Origin: Taenia hydatigena
Lineage: Eukaryota; Platyhelminthes; Cestoda; Cyclophyllidea; Taeniidae
Reading direction: 5' to 3'
NCBI GenBank assembly: GCA_036345935.2
Contig: JADWOT020001384.1
Span: 1 to 64,000, forward strand
Length of the DNA stretch: 64,000 bases
Shown: positions 36,937 through 50,176 of the stretch, in pieces
Position numbering within the stretch: position 1 is the first letter of the stretch
Layout: each line of letters begins with the position of its first letter
The notes under the pieces: generated by a model
Told to the model about the DNA's origin: nothing
Seen by the model: the letters and a program-made list of their open reading frames with translations, nothing else
The model's database searches: none
Program-made: the position numbers and the translations under genes

Positions 36937-39045
36937 TTTTGATACAGTGGCAATTATATGATTAATGGAGTATTACGGACACCCACACAAGGGCTCAAAG
37001 TTGTAACTCCTGTTTATTTTCTCTTGTCCTCAGTGTGCTCGCCTTATCCATTTCTTTTCTCCGGACGTAGGCGGCTTTTGATCAGCCTGTGCGCGGCACA
37101 AATCAAGACATTTGTATTTCAGTGAATTGACACTTGAAATCCCGTGAACCACATTGCAACTTCTGTTATGCACCACAAAAAGGATTTCCCATGTTACAAC
37201 ACTTGAGTGGAAATAAAGTGGTCGCATAGCTCCTATAGGCAGATGCCTGTCACTATAACCATTCATCATCGACGGTGGCTCAGTAAACTATTTTAAATCA
37301 AGCACAATGCACCACCACTCTATTGAAAGGCATTAAAGTTGTGTGCATTTTGATTGTTGCATGTATTAGAGACAGGGAGCCTAACAGATAGGATCTATTC
37401 GAAGCGAGATTACTTGCATGCTTTGCATTTGTACTGCATACACAAGCAGGAAGAGACTTTTTGACGATTACGGCGAAATGGTGCCAATTTTTCCAGCCAT
37501 CTCTACAAGTTTTAAGCCGTAACGGCTTTCCGGTTTGCAATAGCTGCAAAGGAAATCATCTAACTATTGCTTCCGAACTCAAAGTCAAATAAAGCACCTA
37601 AATATGTTCAGCAGGAAAAGAGATTGAAACAAGTCGAATGCCAAAGTTGAAGCATTAATAGTGTTTAGTTGAAAATTTGAGAAAAGACGCTAAGGCTACT
37701 GCACCGATATGTATGCGTTTCCACTTACATTCACAGCTGGTGCAGTTTGGGACCCCATCAGTTCAGATAATAAAGCCGTACTTCTAGTAGAATCTAGTGA
37801 CTACACCGCGATAAATTAACGACTGTAATAAAAATACTTCATGGTAGGTGATGCAAGGTGCCGATGCATACTGTATAAATTAGTTTAAAATATGTAGGGA
37901 ATGAAAGTTCTAAATCATCTGAGAGGCAAAAAACGCTACAATGAGTGCCACTGCGCCTTTAATTGGTATTAAAGTAGGCCTTTAGAAGCGAAAAGGTTTA
38001 ATGATTGAGAAGAAATTTGGATCCCGCCACTTACACTGCAGTCACATGATGGAGATCGATGCTGCCACCACGAAAGCTCCGCGCCCCCCATTTCCAATGC
38101 AGTCACATTATGAAGGTGGATGATGCAAACGCGAAAGCACCGCTCTCGCCACTTCCACTGCAGTTACATGGTGGGGACGGATGGTGCGACGAAGAAAGCT
38201 CTGCTCTCGCCACTTCTACTGCAGTCACATGATGGAGATTGATGCTGCAACCACGAAGAAAGCTCCGCTCTCGCCTCTTTTACTGCAATCACATGAAGGA
38301 GGTCGATGCTGCCTTCACGAAAGCTCCGCTCTCGCCACTTCCACTGCAGTCACATGATGGAAATCGATGCTACCACCACGAAAGTTCCGCTCTCGCCACT
38401 TTCACTGCAGTCACATAAAAAAGATCGATGCTGCCACGAAGAAAGCTACGCTCTCGCCAATTCCACTGCAATCACATGATGGAAATCGATGCTGCCTCAA
38501 AGAAAGCATTACTCTCGCTACTTTTACTGCAGTCAAATTATAGTGATCGATGCTGCAACAAAGAAATCTCAACTCTCTCCACTTTCTCTGCAGTCACATG
38601 ATAGAGCTCGATGCTGCCACCACGAAAGCTCCGCTCTCGCCACTTCCACTACAGTCACATTGTAGAGATAGATGCTGCAACCACAAAGAAAGCTCCGCTC
38701 TCGCCACTTCCACTGCAGTCATATGATGGAGATCAATGCTGCCTCCACGAAAGCTCTGCTCTCGCTACATCCACTGCAGTCACATGATAGAGATTGATGC
38801 TGCAACGAAGAAAGATTTGCATCACCACTTCCACTGCAGTCACATGATAGTGATCGATGCTTTACCGAAGAAAGCTCAACTCTCTCCACTTCATCTGCAG
38901 TTACACCATGGAGATCGATGCTGCAACCACGAAGAAAGCCCCGCTCTTGCCACTTCCACTGCAGTCATATGATAGAGATTGTTGCTGCAACGAAGAAAGC
39001 CTTGCTATCGCCACCTCCACTGCAGTCACATGGTGGAGATCGATC
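36937..39045. other. Palindrome spacer (asymmetric centre)
   Basis: 2109 bases lie between the arms with no inverted partner. The first ~1.1 kb (36937-38021) is unique sequence. Within it the minus strand has a TTCCTTTGCAG acceptor at 37544 followed by an open stretch to 37298, but there is no recognised protein and no good donor. The remainder is a minisatellite that abuts the right arm. Unique, asymmetric sequence of this size argues against a simple hairpin read artefact. Confidence 0.95.
38022..39045 (+). repeat. Minisatellite, 17 copies of a ~61-bp unit
   Basis: Tandem units marked by CTGCAGTCACATGATGG, followed by a GATCGATGCTGC core, a CACGAAGAAAGCT segment and CGCTCTCGCCACTTCCA. Unit starts are at about 38036, 38096, 38158, 38219, 38283, 38343, 38404, 38466, 38527, 38588, 38648, 38712, 38773, 38833, 38894, 38958 and 39019. 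Period 60-64, mean about 61.4, with length changes mainly from a 3-base GAA insertion. Units are moderately diverged. Because the period is not a multiple of three, the frames crossing it (up to 92 codons) are not a conserved protein repeat. The seventeenth unit is cut after 27 bases, where the right arm begins. Confidence 0.95.
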
Positions 39046-40729
39046 AAAGCCTCACACTATAAAGCCATCATGTACCAAACTAAAGAGAGGAAACAGGTTA
39101 CCCTAGAACATTATGGTTTTCATGGCACCCACTGAATGGCGATGCAATGAGAAACCCAACAAGTGCGGCCATTAACGCAAAGGCTATATTCACGGCCTCT
39201 TAGACATTTTTGATGGTGTGATTCTTTGTTCCTAATAAAAGGATTTACAGCATTACCCCTTCAGAATAGGATAGGATAGTATATAGTCTCCGTCCAAATT
39301 TTCTTTTAAACCAAATGTAGACCGTTTAACCACCAAAAATCGACAATATTCAAAATGCTAAATCCTAGTTTACTGAGCCCTCAACGAGGTTGCACCGAAC
39401 AATCACGCTGAAAGTAGAGTAATGTCCTAAACGTTTGGAAAACGATGCGTTACGAATTCGTAGTCGAATTGAAGCAGTTAAAGAAAATCGAATCCCTCTC
39501 GTTACATAGAAGTGGCAATGTATTTGAAAAAAAGCGTAAACACCAGAGCGCCTGGATGGCAGATCACGGGTGAAATAAAATTCTGCAGAGAAGCAAAGAG
39601 CAAGCCATTCATTTAACTGTCAGCAAACTTTCATTTATCCGAAATACCTGTTTATGTGCAGTTAACGAAATCTGGTGCTTCTCTCACTACACCTTACATT
39701 AAAGTAAAGACGTTGGATTTTTTGGATCCTGGGCTTTATGGCACCTATGCCGCATCACCTAGCCTGTTCTTCGCACCCTGTGGAGACGTATCAGTTGCAT
39801 ATAATGCATCTTTGTAGAGTCTCTTAGTGCTTCAGTGGCGATTAAGAATAAGCGGAATTAACATCCCATCGTTAAAGTATTAACTGAGGTTTCGCTGCAT
39901 TTTAAACTGCCTAAATTCTATCAGAGACATTCTAGAATTTGCTTAATTAATGAGTGCGCCGATGACCAACACAATATGTAAACCGCACAAGGCACTCAAA
40001 TAAGCAGTCAGATTCCACTTAACCTAATTTGATGGCAAATGTTGGGTTAATTCCAGTTCCTAGTTCTCCAACCAATTTGAACTAAACCGTGGTTTTAAGA
40101 AGTTCCGCGAAGAGGAGAAATAAAGCCTATTTCTGTGAAACCATAGAGGTCATTTAATTACGGACAAGTAAGAACACACGGAGACTAATAAAATTGCATC
40201 GACATCCTGACAATAGTGTCAAATCAACGTTCTCCTTTGCATAGATTCTAACGTTCCGCGGAAGGTAAAGCTAAGGGCAACCAACTCTGCCTCGGTGCGG
40301 CTGAGATGGGCTCCACCTCCTGAACCCTACGGCCATATTATTTGCTGTATTGTCAACCGGAATCTCGACAATGGACAGCAGGATAAGATTTATCTTTCTC
40401 TAGTTCTAGTCCACGTCTTTACAAATTTAACACCGGGGCAAACCATTTCTGTCTGTTAGAGCACTCACGTAAAGGGACAATTGTGGAAGCATAGATACGT
40501 TCGTGATGTCATTAGAATAGTAAACATAACCACGCCATATTTGAGAAGAGGTGAGTGCTTCTAATTATTTCGCCGAATGCTGCACAATTGCATGCAGTTG
40601 ACTAGACTTTGTCAAAAGGGCCTCTTGACGCTACAAAATAATTCGTAGACTCGAATCGTACCCCCTCCCATCGTATCTAAAACAGGCCATAAGACAATTA
40701 TGACTAATGCGACTGTCTAACTTACCTAT

Positions 40730-40932
40730 TCAAGTACTATTAGCATTTGATTGACTTATAGATGGTAAAATGATATTATGGAAAAATGCGCCGCTATGGA
40801 AAGAAGGGGATGGAGTGTCAACGATCGCCAAGGAAAAAGGATCCGTTCCAAATCTTTTAATGACCACGGTGGGAAAGAAAAGAGAGCTAGTTGCCACCAG
40901 AGGATCCACAATATCCCCTTCAGCCCGGGCTT
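40730..40932 (-). CDS. Candidate exon with strong acceptor, right-arm copy
   Basis: This is the mirror of 35050-35252, with identical translation. The antisense 84-codon frame reads on the plus strand here (40770-41024). It is hydrophilic, rich in Lys, Arg and Ser, with no recognised domain. Confidence 0.2.
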
Positions 40933-43900
40933 CTGCAAAGGAAATAAAAGACAGGTCCATCGAATCCCAACAACCATCAGGACGAAGGAATTTGTTTCAT
41001 AACTTCCCTAGTTATCATGAGTAGCAGGCCTGCCCCAAAACTTTGGCCACTGCACCCTAAGTTGCGTCCACGCCCTAACCTGCGCAAGCTATCAACCATT
41101 TCATCTACGATTAATGCTACAGTTCAAATGTTTTTTTGTCAAAACTGCTATTTAGTCACCGCAAACCCCATTAATCTTCTGTCTTTGCTTAGCAATTAAG
41201 AGACCAACCGCACTATACAATTCTCTAACAACGAATACAAAGCTTAGTATTTGGGTTGAATTCTCATTGATCGAGTCTCAAGGGAGTCCAACCTTGCGAA
41301 TATTTTCACTGCAACATTAAACTGCAAAAAATTGACAGTGATTCAATACTACCTTTTAATACTAGCGTTGTCTCCAATCCTACAAATGTTTCTCTAAAGC
41401 CCAAAAGTATTATGCTTTCACTTCAGTCTGTGACCATTCGCACCTAATTTACTGTTTATTGCACTAGCGAGATTCAGCGGCTAGCAGCAACAAATTGTCT
41501 ACTGTTATTTGATTATCTGGCCATCCCCCACACTCGTACTTGGGTTGGAGCATCTTCCTCCTTATCAGCCTGAGAATCGATAAGTATTACTTTTTTAAAA
41601 GACTTGATATAAATTTATCAACTTTAAGAAAGCATACCTCAGCTCTTGCTGATATGATAATCACCAAGATCCATCAGTTGAGGCACACGGCTCTTGTTAT
41701 TTGGTGATGATCTCAAGACTCACTTTAGCAAATAATTCTGCATTCAGTTAATTTCAGGAAATAGAGTTAGGCATATAATGCAGACGCGAAGTACGGAGGA
41801 AAGTGTAGAAACATGGAGAATGTCAGGTGAACCTGTAAGTAAGCTAACGTGGACTCATGCGCCATCTGCTAACACGTAGGGCATGCATATTAGTCATGTG
41901 ATCTGTGTGCGCACCGCGCTGTAATCCCAGTTGTAGGCAGGCTTGACAACCAACAAAAAGAACTTTTCAAGAAACGTGTGCATCACCAGAAAATTTTATG
42001 CATCAACCTGCTTCCTAGTGGTGCGTACAGTGATCTTCATAGCCAAAATCTACTCAAAATTAATTTGCTTAGTTTGCCTAATATGCTTTAAGGATGGCTT
42101 TACTTTGGAAAACTTTACATCATCTAAGCCAAATTCCGTCTGGTTTTGTTTTTGACCTGCTTCGTCCTCATTAAGCGTGTTCTGCTTAGAATGCGGCCTT
42201 AGACCTCATTATTTGCTCATTTTGAACAGAATAGCCTGGTATCTTGCTTTGTGTGGGATATATTGCTTGCAGCAATGGCAACAGAGGATCACGGATAGGA
42301 TAAGCTTGCGAATAGACCTCTGTGCTAGAACAAAAATTTCTTATATGTTAGTGGTTTCTCCTCGCAAATCACTAATTAAGTGATCGGAAATGCGCAGCAG
42401 CTCTTACGACGCAGGCGTGAGGCGTGAAGTGCAAGGAGACCCATCAGTTCTCGAATCCCGTTCTCGTCTCTTGACATAACCCAGTTGACTCGCACTTAAA
42501 TAAGCGCATTTTACCAATCATATCGCACTTGCCTAAGATTTGTCACGACGCCATATTATTAAAAGAACTTGCTAGTAATAGGACGTCATAAGTGTCCCAT
42601 TGCCAAAAAGGGTGCGCATGAGCCTTTTACTCGCAGTGCACCTGTGGTCGAGCAAACTAGTATTGTGGTTAGATGTTGACGCATGACGGGTTAATAATTT
42701 CTTCAGCTGTGCTTTGCCCTGAAGCTGCTCAATAAGTGTTGAGTGGGGCCTCGGCGCCAGTAAAGTGGGGTGAAGTCTGGTTCTTTGACCAAAATAGCTT
42801 CACCTGTGTTTCTCATGTTAATCCTACATTCTGAGATGCTAGGGGTCCCGATAGGTTGGAAACAGTTGTAAACACAAAAGAAGTCCACATTAGTAAAGAG
42901 GCTAGTGTCTATGCATGTGAGTGTAGTTTTCGGCTATCTGAACCTCTGAAATCGTAGTTATTCATTGAATAGAGATAAACGAAATTCATACGTATTTTGG
43001 ACGCTTAATGTGCATTACAATGATTAATGTGAACAAAGTATTTTAATTCTGCGCAAGGCTTTTGAATAATAGCCGACTGACAATGTCAGAAATAGCTATC
43101 CATTAGGGCTGTCTAGGAGACATGAAGTAAATGATGGCATTGTCGAAAGTAGCAAACACCTCTTCATTGGCAGGTCATCATTAAACATCCAAACCCCAAT
43201 GGTTGCTGTAAAATGGATTGCAGATCCACTTAAAATGGACTGCGATTTATCAACTTCTCATAACCCAGATGTACACCATAAAATGCTCTACTTTGGAAAC
43301 AATTAAGATTACTTAAGCAGGTGAAATGACAACAGCATAGTTCATCGATTTGTTTATGCGCCTCTTTTTGATTTCTCCCAATGTAGCCTGTATTTTAATA
43401 TGCGATGGAAATTTAAAATGCATGGTGCAGACAAAATATCAGAAGTACAACATTAATTTTTAGCCTTGGTAGTTTTTGTACTTCATCAGGATTGCGGTTG
43501 GAGGACTTATTTATTTTGAATAAGCACACCTTCCAGGCCAAAATATCAAATGAAAAAGACCTCAAAAATGGTAGGCGAGGTAGCAAATCTAGAGGGGTAC
43601 GACTTAACAAATAGCCAACCTAAAACGCACCTATGTTCCTCTTTAGGTGAAATAATCTGTAATGAACGAGGACTTGAGACGATGATGGTGAAGAAAAAAG
43701 AGTACGCGCTATGTGAAGATAAACCCCAAATATTTCGTGTCTCTCTGGTTCGAGAAATTATAACTGGGGGTTACCGAAATTCTAGTCGACAGTGCACAAG
43801 CCCTCCTCCACACCTCTCTCACCTTGAACGCGCTACAAATGTCTTTATTCCTGATTATCACTTGCATCTAATTAATAAATGATTAGACACCTGTACTCCA

Positions 43901-44822
43901 ACCTACGCGAGTCTTCTCTTTGGGGTTCCCTCCTTGGATGTACGGGGTGCATTAACAAATTGGAAGTTATCTGAGAGTCCCCAACTGAATGCTCCATTAC
44001 ATGAATGGGCGAAAATACTGCCACATCCAATAATGTCTTTTTTCCATTTGAGGTAATAATCGCAACCTTTGATTTGCGTCACTTATTGGGGTAAACAAAA
44101 GGATCCACGTATGAAAATACCGTACTTTTGACGGAGAGTAGCTTTGAGGCTTAAATGTGGGTAAGTCAGAATATTTTTACCCCGTCTATTTAGTGGCTCG
44201 TACATGAAGCGATGGTACACATTCCTTAAAATCATAAGCAAGGTAGTCGAAATTAAGCAAGACTGAACAAGCTACAGGAACTAATTTGCCCACAATTTCA
44301 AGTTGAGATCAGTGTCAGATGTCAGATTTATTTTCTTAAGAGCATGCAAAATTAAGCAAACCGCTCCGTTTGCCAGAAATTTAGTGAAAATTGGAAAATG
44401 AATCTCGTCCCAAAGAAGCAAGCAAGAATCGTAAAGGTAAATACGGGTGAAGGCGATGGTTTGTCTGGAGGAGACGAACTCAGTGAACATCGGTGTTCCT
44501 TTTATTCCCTAGCATTCAATTTGTCTACACTTAATGTTCGCTTGAAACTGTGATCATTGGAAAGAAGAGCTGGTGCCATTTATCGCTCAGGTACAGGAAT
44601 TTAGAAAAACTCGTCTATCATACATAGCCATCTTTGCCACAAATTTTTATCAGTTGGGAATAAGCCAATCATAGTTCGAATTTGACGGGAAATTGGAGCG
44701 ATGTCATGACATATCTACCTACTCAGTAGCGGCACTTTTGAAAATTTTCTAATCAAACAAAACTGCGCACATCATCGGCAATTTTTAATATTCCGCTATA
44801 TCGTCATTACAAATTAATGCAG

Positions 44823-44999
44823 GTCTATGAAACTCTTCCTCCGAACTCCCTTCCAGTAGAGAACAGGCTGTTTGAAGGCGAACAACTTGCACTTGCTGAA
44901 AACAGAGCTTTTATTAGAATGATGCTCGATCTAGTTTGCCGCCTCTTACATGCTTTAATTTGTGCAAATTTTCTTTTTTCGCTTGCCGAAAGTCTAAAG
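44823..44999 (+). CDS. Candidate internal exon, right-arm copy
   Basis: This is the mirror of 30983-31159, with the same boundaries and translation. It lies on the same strand as the Fn3 gene of this arm, about 7.9 kb upstream of its candidate exon 1. I have no evidence that they are linked. Confidence 0.15.
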
Positions 45000-47900
45000 G
45001 TTGAGTGGATGCTTCTATATTATTGAGAATTAACGATTTAACATATCTCATATTAAGTATGTAATGCCGAATGACAACGACACGCTTAGTTTTAATTTTT
45101 GGGGCCAAAAAAGCTCTATCCTCATTCTGTGATGCGTCTTTTGCGCTTTGGTATTCACCCTGTGATGAAGACAGTTAAGATTTAAGCTATAAAATTTATT
45201 ATTTATTAGTATACAAAGGCGAAGCGTTCTGGCATTTATCTCTAATGTGTTGATCACCCAACTAAATAAATATCTCAACTCGAAGCCTGTCGTGAATCGC
45301 AGAGACTAGTCAGCTCTTTTGTGCTCCTTGGATGTTGTACTCTTTAAATCACACGACTGCTTTTCATAGAACATCGATATACCGCGACCTATCACAGTAG
45401 TGCATTGCAAAATTGTTCCTTGAGCATGTGTAAGAGCTGGAATAGTGCCATTTCATGAGGTGACCTTGAGACGTAGAAGCAGATCAGATAAAATCAGTTA
45501 TGATATTAAAGAACTCAGGGGTGCAGCAGGTTTAAGAAGGCCTCATTCTTCAACAGAATAGGTAATTATCAGTTGCTTAGAAAGGATTGGGATAGTTTAG
45601 GTCTTAACAGATCCTCTTGTTATATTCATTTACCTTAATTTCCGCAAAGACCTTTGGCAAAACTACATGGTGGGAAAAGCCCTAATTATGACCAGTACGC
45701 ACTCATTATTGTCAAGCAGGAATCTAAGCATACGTCGCCGCATCACGCCAGAGTCATAAAAGGCAGGATGTCAAACACATTATTCACTGCTCATTCCTCA
45801 CTTCGCCTTACGACTGAATCTTTGGACAGATACAATGTAAATGTCAGAAATATTCAACCGCATCAATGTTTGCATCTAAGTATTCTGAAATTATAGTGAA
45901 GTTCCATTGAGCAATGAAGGGTGGATTGTAACTTAAGACATTGCATTTAGTTATCCGATGGGCTTCTCATAGACACATTAGTCATTGCCACAAAGCACTT
46001 TTACTTTGGTCCTTTTAAATTAAATCTTGCAAATAGAGTTTTATACAAAAATTTGACAACAACTTATTACATCAAAAATTGAAACCTTGAGTTCCAGAAA
46101 AGTTCCGTGCCATGAAACCAGCATTCGTTCACTTGTTAGGCGTGCAGCTAGTTTGGATTCCCTTAGTAGCATTGAAAATAAATCCTAGGTCGCTCTCCTT
46201 GCATAATGTATCTAGTCAGATTTCGCAACTGCCTCTGTGTTTTACAAGCTGGTCATGTTCTACTATTTTGCGTGTTTTTTTTCTAGGTCAAAATGGAAAC
46301 ATACACCAATAGCAATAACCAGGATAAAACCCAAAAAATTAGTGCGGAAACTTGCTTCGTATTGAGTACATGTATGTTTTAAAAGCTTAATGTCAATTGG
46401 AATCCTTTAAAATGGGAATTAAGGCATCTCCTAGGAGGTCACGAAAACACAGAAAACAGTAAACATATTCGCCGCAATTGCAGATGATTAAGCAGTTCAT
46501 TTGGTCTGTGAAGATCTAGGCATATGGCGTAATCGAATGTAAAACAATTGGATTCGATGCTTATCCTGCCATTTCAACCAGGAAAGGCCTGATCAATTTT
46601 TAACACAATATGACCCGTCCACCATCAGTGCCCATGTGAGTTCCTTAAAGCAATAAACTATTAGCTATCGCACAATGAATGCTCTTTTCTTACACTGCTG
46701 TCGACCACGATGAAAAGATATAGAGTTAGCATGAAGTCTGCTAGAGATTTGCATATTTTGCTAGCGTGACAGCATGTAGGTACATTTTATTCAAGTAATT
46801 TGCATTAAGGGTCTGCAAGGAAAAAGAAGAATAAATCAATAAATGGACAGTCGTTTAAAGCTGCACTCAGTGGATGATGTAATGCCTGCAGAGATAACGT
46901 GTACGCGTATGATAATTCATTTTCTCCCACGTAAAGCATTCCATGCAATAAAGACGCATTTCTGTGTTCGCGTTTCTTTCAATTGCGGCGTAGCAAATAG
47001 AGGCATAAATGTAGGGGTTTGCGAGGGATGCCAAAGCCATGGCTGTAGAGCAGAGTTACACTGCATTCGATCGAATGCAAGCAGATGTAAACTCACAAAT
47101 ATGTGCTCTGACAGCATGACCGAGAAATGAATTCAGGTTTGCAAATGGAGTGAAACACAAACAGTACACATTACGGATCTGGACTGTTTCGGATTTTGAA
47201 AAAAATTGCCCTTGCCAAATAAATTCGAGCATAAGGCAAAAAAAACACATAGACCACGCAATTTCCCCCACTTTTTAATGTCACTAATGCATTCTGAGGG
47301 TTCTGCGACAAGCTCATCGAATCAGACAATAGTCATATATATATTCGCCAAAATGAGTAAACTATATGGGAACTGAGGTGCTTGGTGCATGGTGTTTTGC
47401 ATCAGGTGCAATATCAGCGAGTGGCGTACTAACATCGTGGGAAGCGATATCTTCCTCTAATTTTGCTTCTGCCTATTTTGCTAAGTTTTCCCTTCCTCAT
47501 GCTGTTGTCTTGGTTTACCATTTAACAAAAGCTTAAATTTTGCTTACCGTTTACCCATGACACAAGCTTCTGGCGATTGCATAAATAGAGCATTAAAAAG
47601 GATAGCTGCATAGAGCCTGCTATTCTTCTCTTCAAACATAGAGTTCTGCATTTGGCTTGTCCTAACATCGGCAACAGCTGTAAACTGTGCTAATTCTCTT
47701 CATCAGTTTGGGCTTTATTTATATCTTAGTAGACGCATTAAAAATGTGCCGAAAGAACGAAGAAAATGGTTTCTTTGCTCTCCTTCTGCCATTCTGAAGT
47801 GCTAAGTTGTGAAATTGATTTATGGTCAGTGGTGGCTGCTTTATGGCGCTTGAGACCCATTGAGTTGACTTCGCAATTAGCTGGGTGATGGGAGAGATGT

Positions 47901-49951
47901 TAACTCAACCAGTGGTTGCAAATGTGATCATTCTCACACCACCTGTGGAGAAGAGTAGCTCTGCATTTGTTTCGTAAGAATGGGCTTTGTAAAAGGAATC
48001 TAAGTTTCTATCAAGTGGCACACTCGAAGTCGCACTTCATAGTTTACCTTTATAAGTAAAATACACTAGTTGCGACAATATTTTAGCAGCGACGCATGTA
48101 AATGAGGTTGGTGAGGAAGAGGTTTGGATGAAGCAGTAAAGGAGGAAAACGTGGTGGCAAAATGCCTTTAATTTTTACGATTTTTACATTTGTTGGCTTT
48201 TTGACATCCATTTGCAAATAGCAAAAGGCTATCCCGAAATTGTTTTCAAGTGGCATGTAAAAGCTTATATCCTTAAACACCGCGTAGTTAACTATTCAAA
48301 TATTAACAGTCATAATTCGAATTCACATGCTCTCCTCAGCTTTTGATTAAGAGCAGGAAAATAACTTTGTTCATAGTTGTGAAAGGTGCAAGGCATTGAG
48401 GTCTTGAGAGGTGAAAAAACCAAATTCCACATTAGACGGTGTATCACCACACTTTATTAATCCTTTGAGGCTGACATCCTTCATGAGTGTTTCCATGTGC
48501 TAATGGGAATGTTTGCTACTGCCACGACGTGGCAGTATTAACTGAGCTCGTCGCATCACGATATCTATTGCGCACTAATTTTGACAAAAGGCCTCCGACG
48601 ACAAAGTGAAGAATGCGAAAGATATCTGCTTGCTTTCTAGAGTTCTCCAATGATATGTCTCAACTTACTGCCTACGTGTGTAGACTTATCTTGACATTTG
48701 GCAGAAATGCAGCAATCGTTGCTTCTGTTGTTTTTTTCGATCACTATTACACGCAAGGGTAGGGTTCTATAAAAATGTTAAAAAATTAAGGTAAAAATAC
48801 AAAACGTTGCGATGTCTTGGAGTGGATGCAGTGTAGAGAGTAGAGGTGGAGTTGAAAAGATGGCATGTCATTGCCGATTATGAAATTGTAAAACGCAGCA
48901 TGGCCCAAGTCACCATTACCAATAAAACTGAGCGTTGGAATCCTTTGGATAATACAGGGGACATTAATGCAGTCAGTTTTTCGAAATTTTTAATTAGGCT
49001 ATATCAAATAATAACTGCGTAAACAAAGAATATTTACCGCCGGATGAGCTCAATTTAGCCATTTTCCAGCTGGTAAGGTGCCTGCCGTACAAATAAAGTT
49101 ATCAACTATTGAGATTGCAGCAGAGAAGAGGGACGTAACTGATGTGACGATAAACTAGAGACACTGGACATTATTGCCACATTTACTTGGGGCAGCCATC
49201 AGAAGGTAGTAAGCTTCGAGAAGTGTATAAATCGGAAGGCAATAAAATGAATAGGTTCAGTCCAGACGATAAAGTAGATGAAGTCGCTGAAGCAGATAAG
49301 GCAGAGTCTACATTTATCTGCCCTTCGCGCCATACCAAACAAAAGCTGCAAAAGCTCAAGCAACCCACATCAGGTGATTATGCACGCATAAAGTTAGAAA
49401 TAGACGGCAAGCCCCTCGGCATAGGAATCAGATTCAAGCTGCAGGCTCCTCTCTTAGAACCGTCTTAAGCATGTTCCTATACATTGACGAGTTTCAGTGA
49501 GACAGTCGTGCATTAAACTAGTTCAAGTAGAACGCTCCCTTCCGTGAGCTTTCAATGGGATCTTTTGCTAGCTCAAAACATTGGTCTCGTTTGGTTATGT
49601 AAGCTGCTACTCAGAATTACTTGTGATTCTGCTATCTACAATCAAATCCTGCTCTACCGACGATAAAATTCGGGGTAAATACCTCAATAACCATTTAGCA
49701 TCGCCCTATTTACTGCCAAAGAAGGCTTCTTTAGGAATTTGTGTTTAATAAAGTCACTGAAAAGAATTAAGCCCATCGAGAGGATTATGCCTACTGCTTA
49801 GACTTCTGCAAAAGTTATTCTCATCTAGACATGGTAGATTTATCACTTGATTGATTGTGATTGATTCAGTTTAATTATGAAGTAGTTATAAGAACCAATC
49901 GGGGGATTCGAGCACTGCATGGGGCATCGCAGCTAATTGAAATAGAGGTGT

Positions 49952-50176
49952 TTACATGCGCCTCCAAATGACATCTTGACATGCCCATTTAAATAATTCT
50001 CTGCAATTAGCGATCCGAGTAACATCCTCCCGAATGCACCACATTTGCCAGTTCATTGGTGCAGACATCAGAGGTGAGTTACCCATGAAGCCAAGTTTAT
50101 TGGCACAGTCTAAGAAGAACTTCATCCCACTAATCTTCTTGCGTTCTTCGTCTTCAATTATGATAATTCCAAATGC
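49952..50176 (-). CDS. Candidate terminal exon, unknown protein, right-arm copy
   Basis: This is the mirror of 25810-26034, with the same acceptor, 74 codons and stop. I saw no difference between the copies. The frame is maintained in both arms, but at this arm identity that is not independent evidence of coding. Confidence 0.25.
   Translation of the reverse strand, partial: AFGIIIIEDEERKKISGMKFFLDCANKLGFMGNSPLMSAPMNWQMWCIREDVTRIANCRELFKWACQDVIWRRM

Noticed and set aside
36937..39045. Palindrome as a sequencing hairpin or fold-back read artefact
   Set aside because: Such artefacts give little or no spacer and no real arm differences. Here there is 2.1 kb of asymmetric unique and tandem-repeat DNA, and the differences are clustered. 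The haplotype-misjoin alternative is not rejected and is kept under the main finding.
38022..39045. Minisatellite as a CRISPR array or a protein with repeated domains
   Set aside because: Units are diverged along their whole length with no conserved-repeat/unique-spacer alternation, and a ~61-base period shifts frame at each unit, so there is no conserved repeated peptide.
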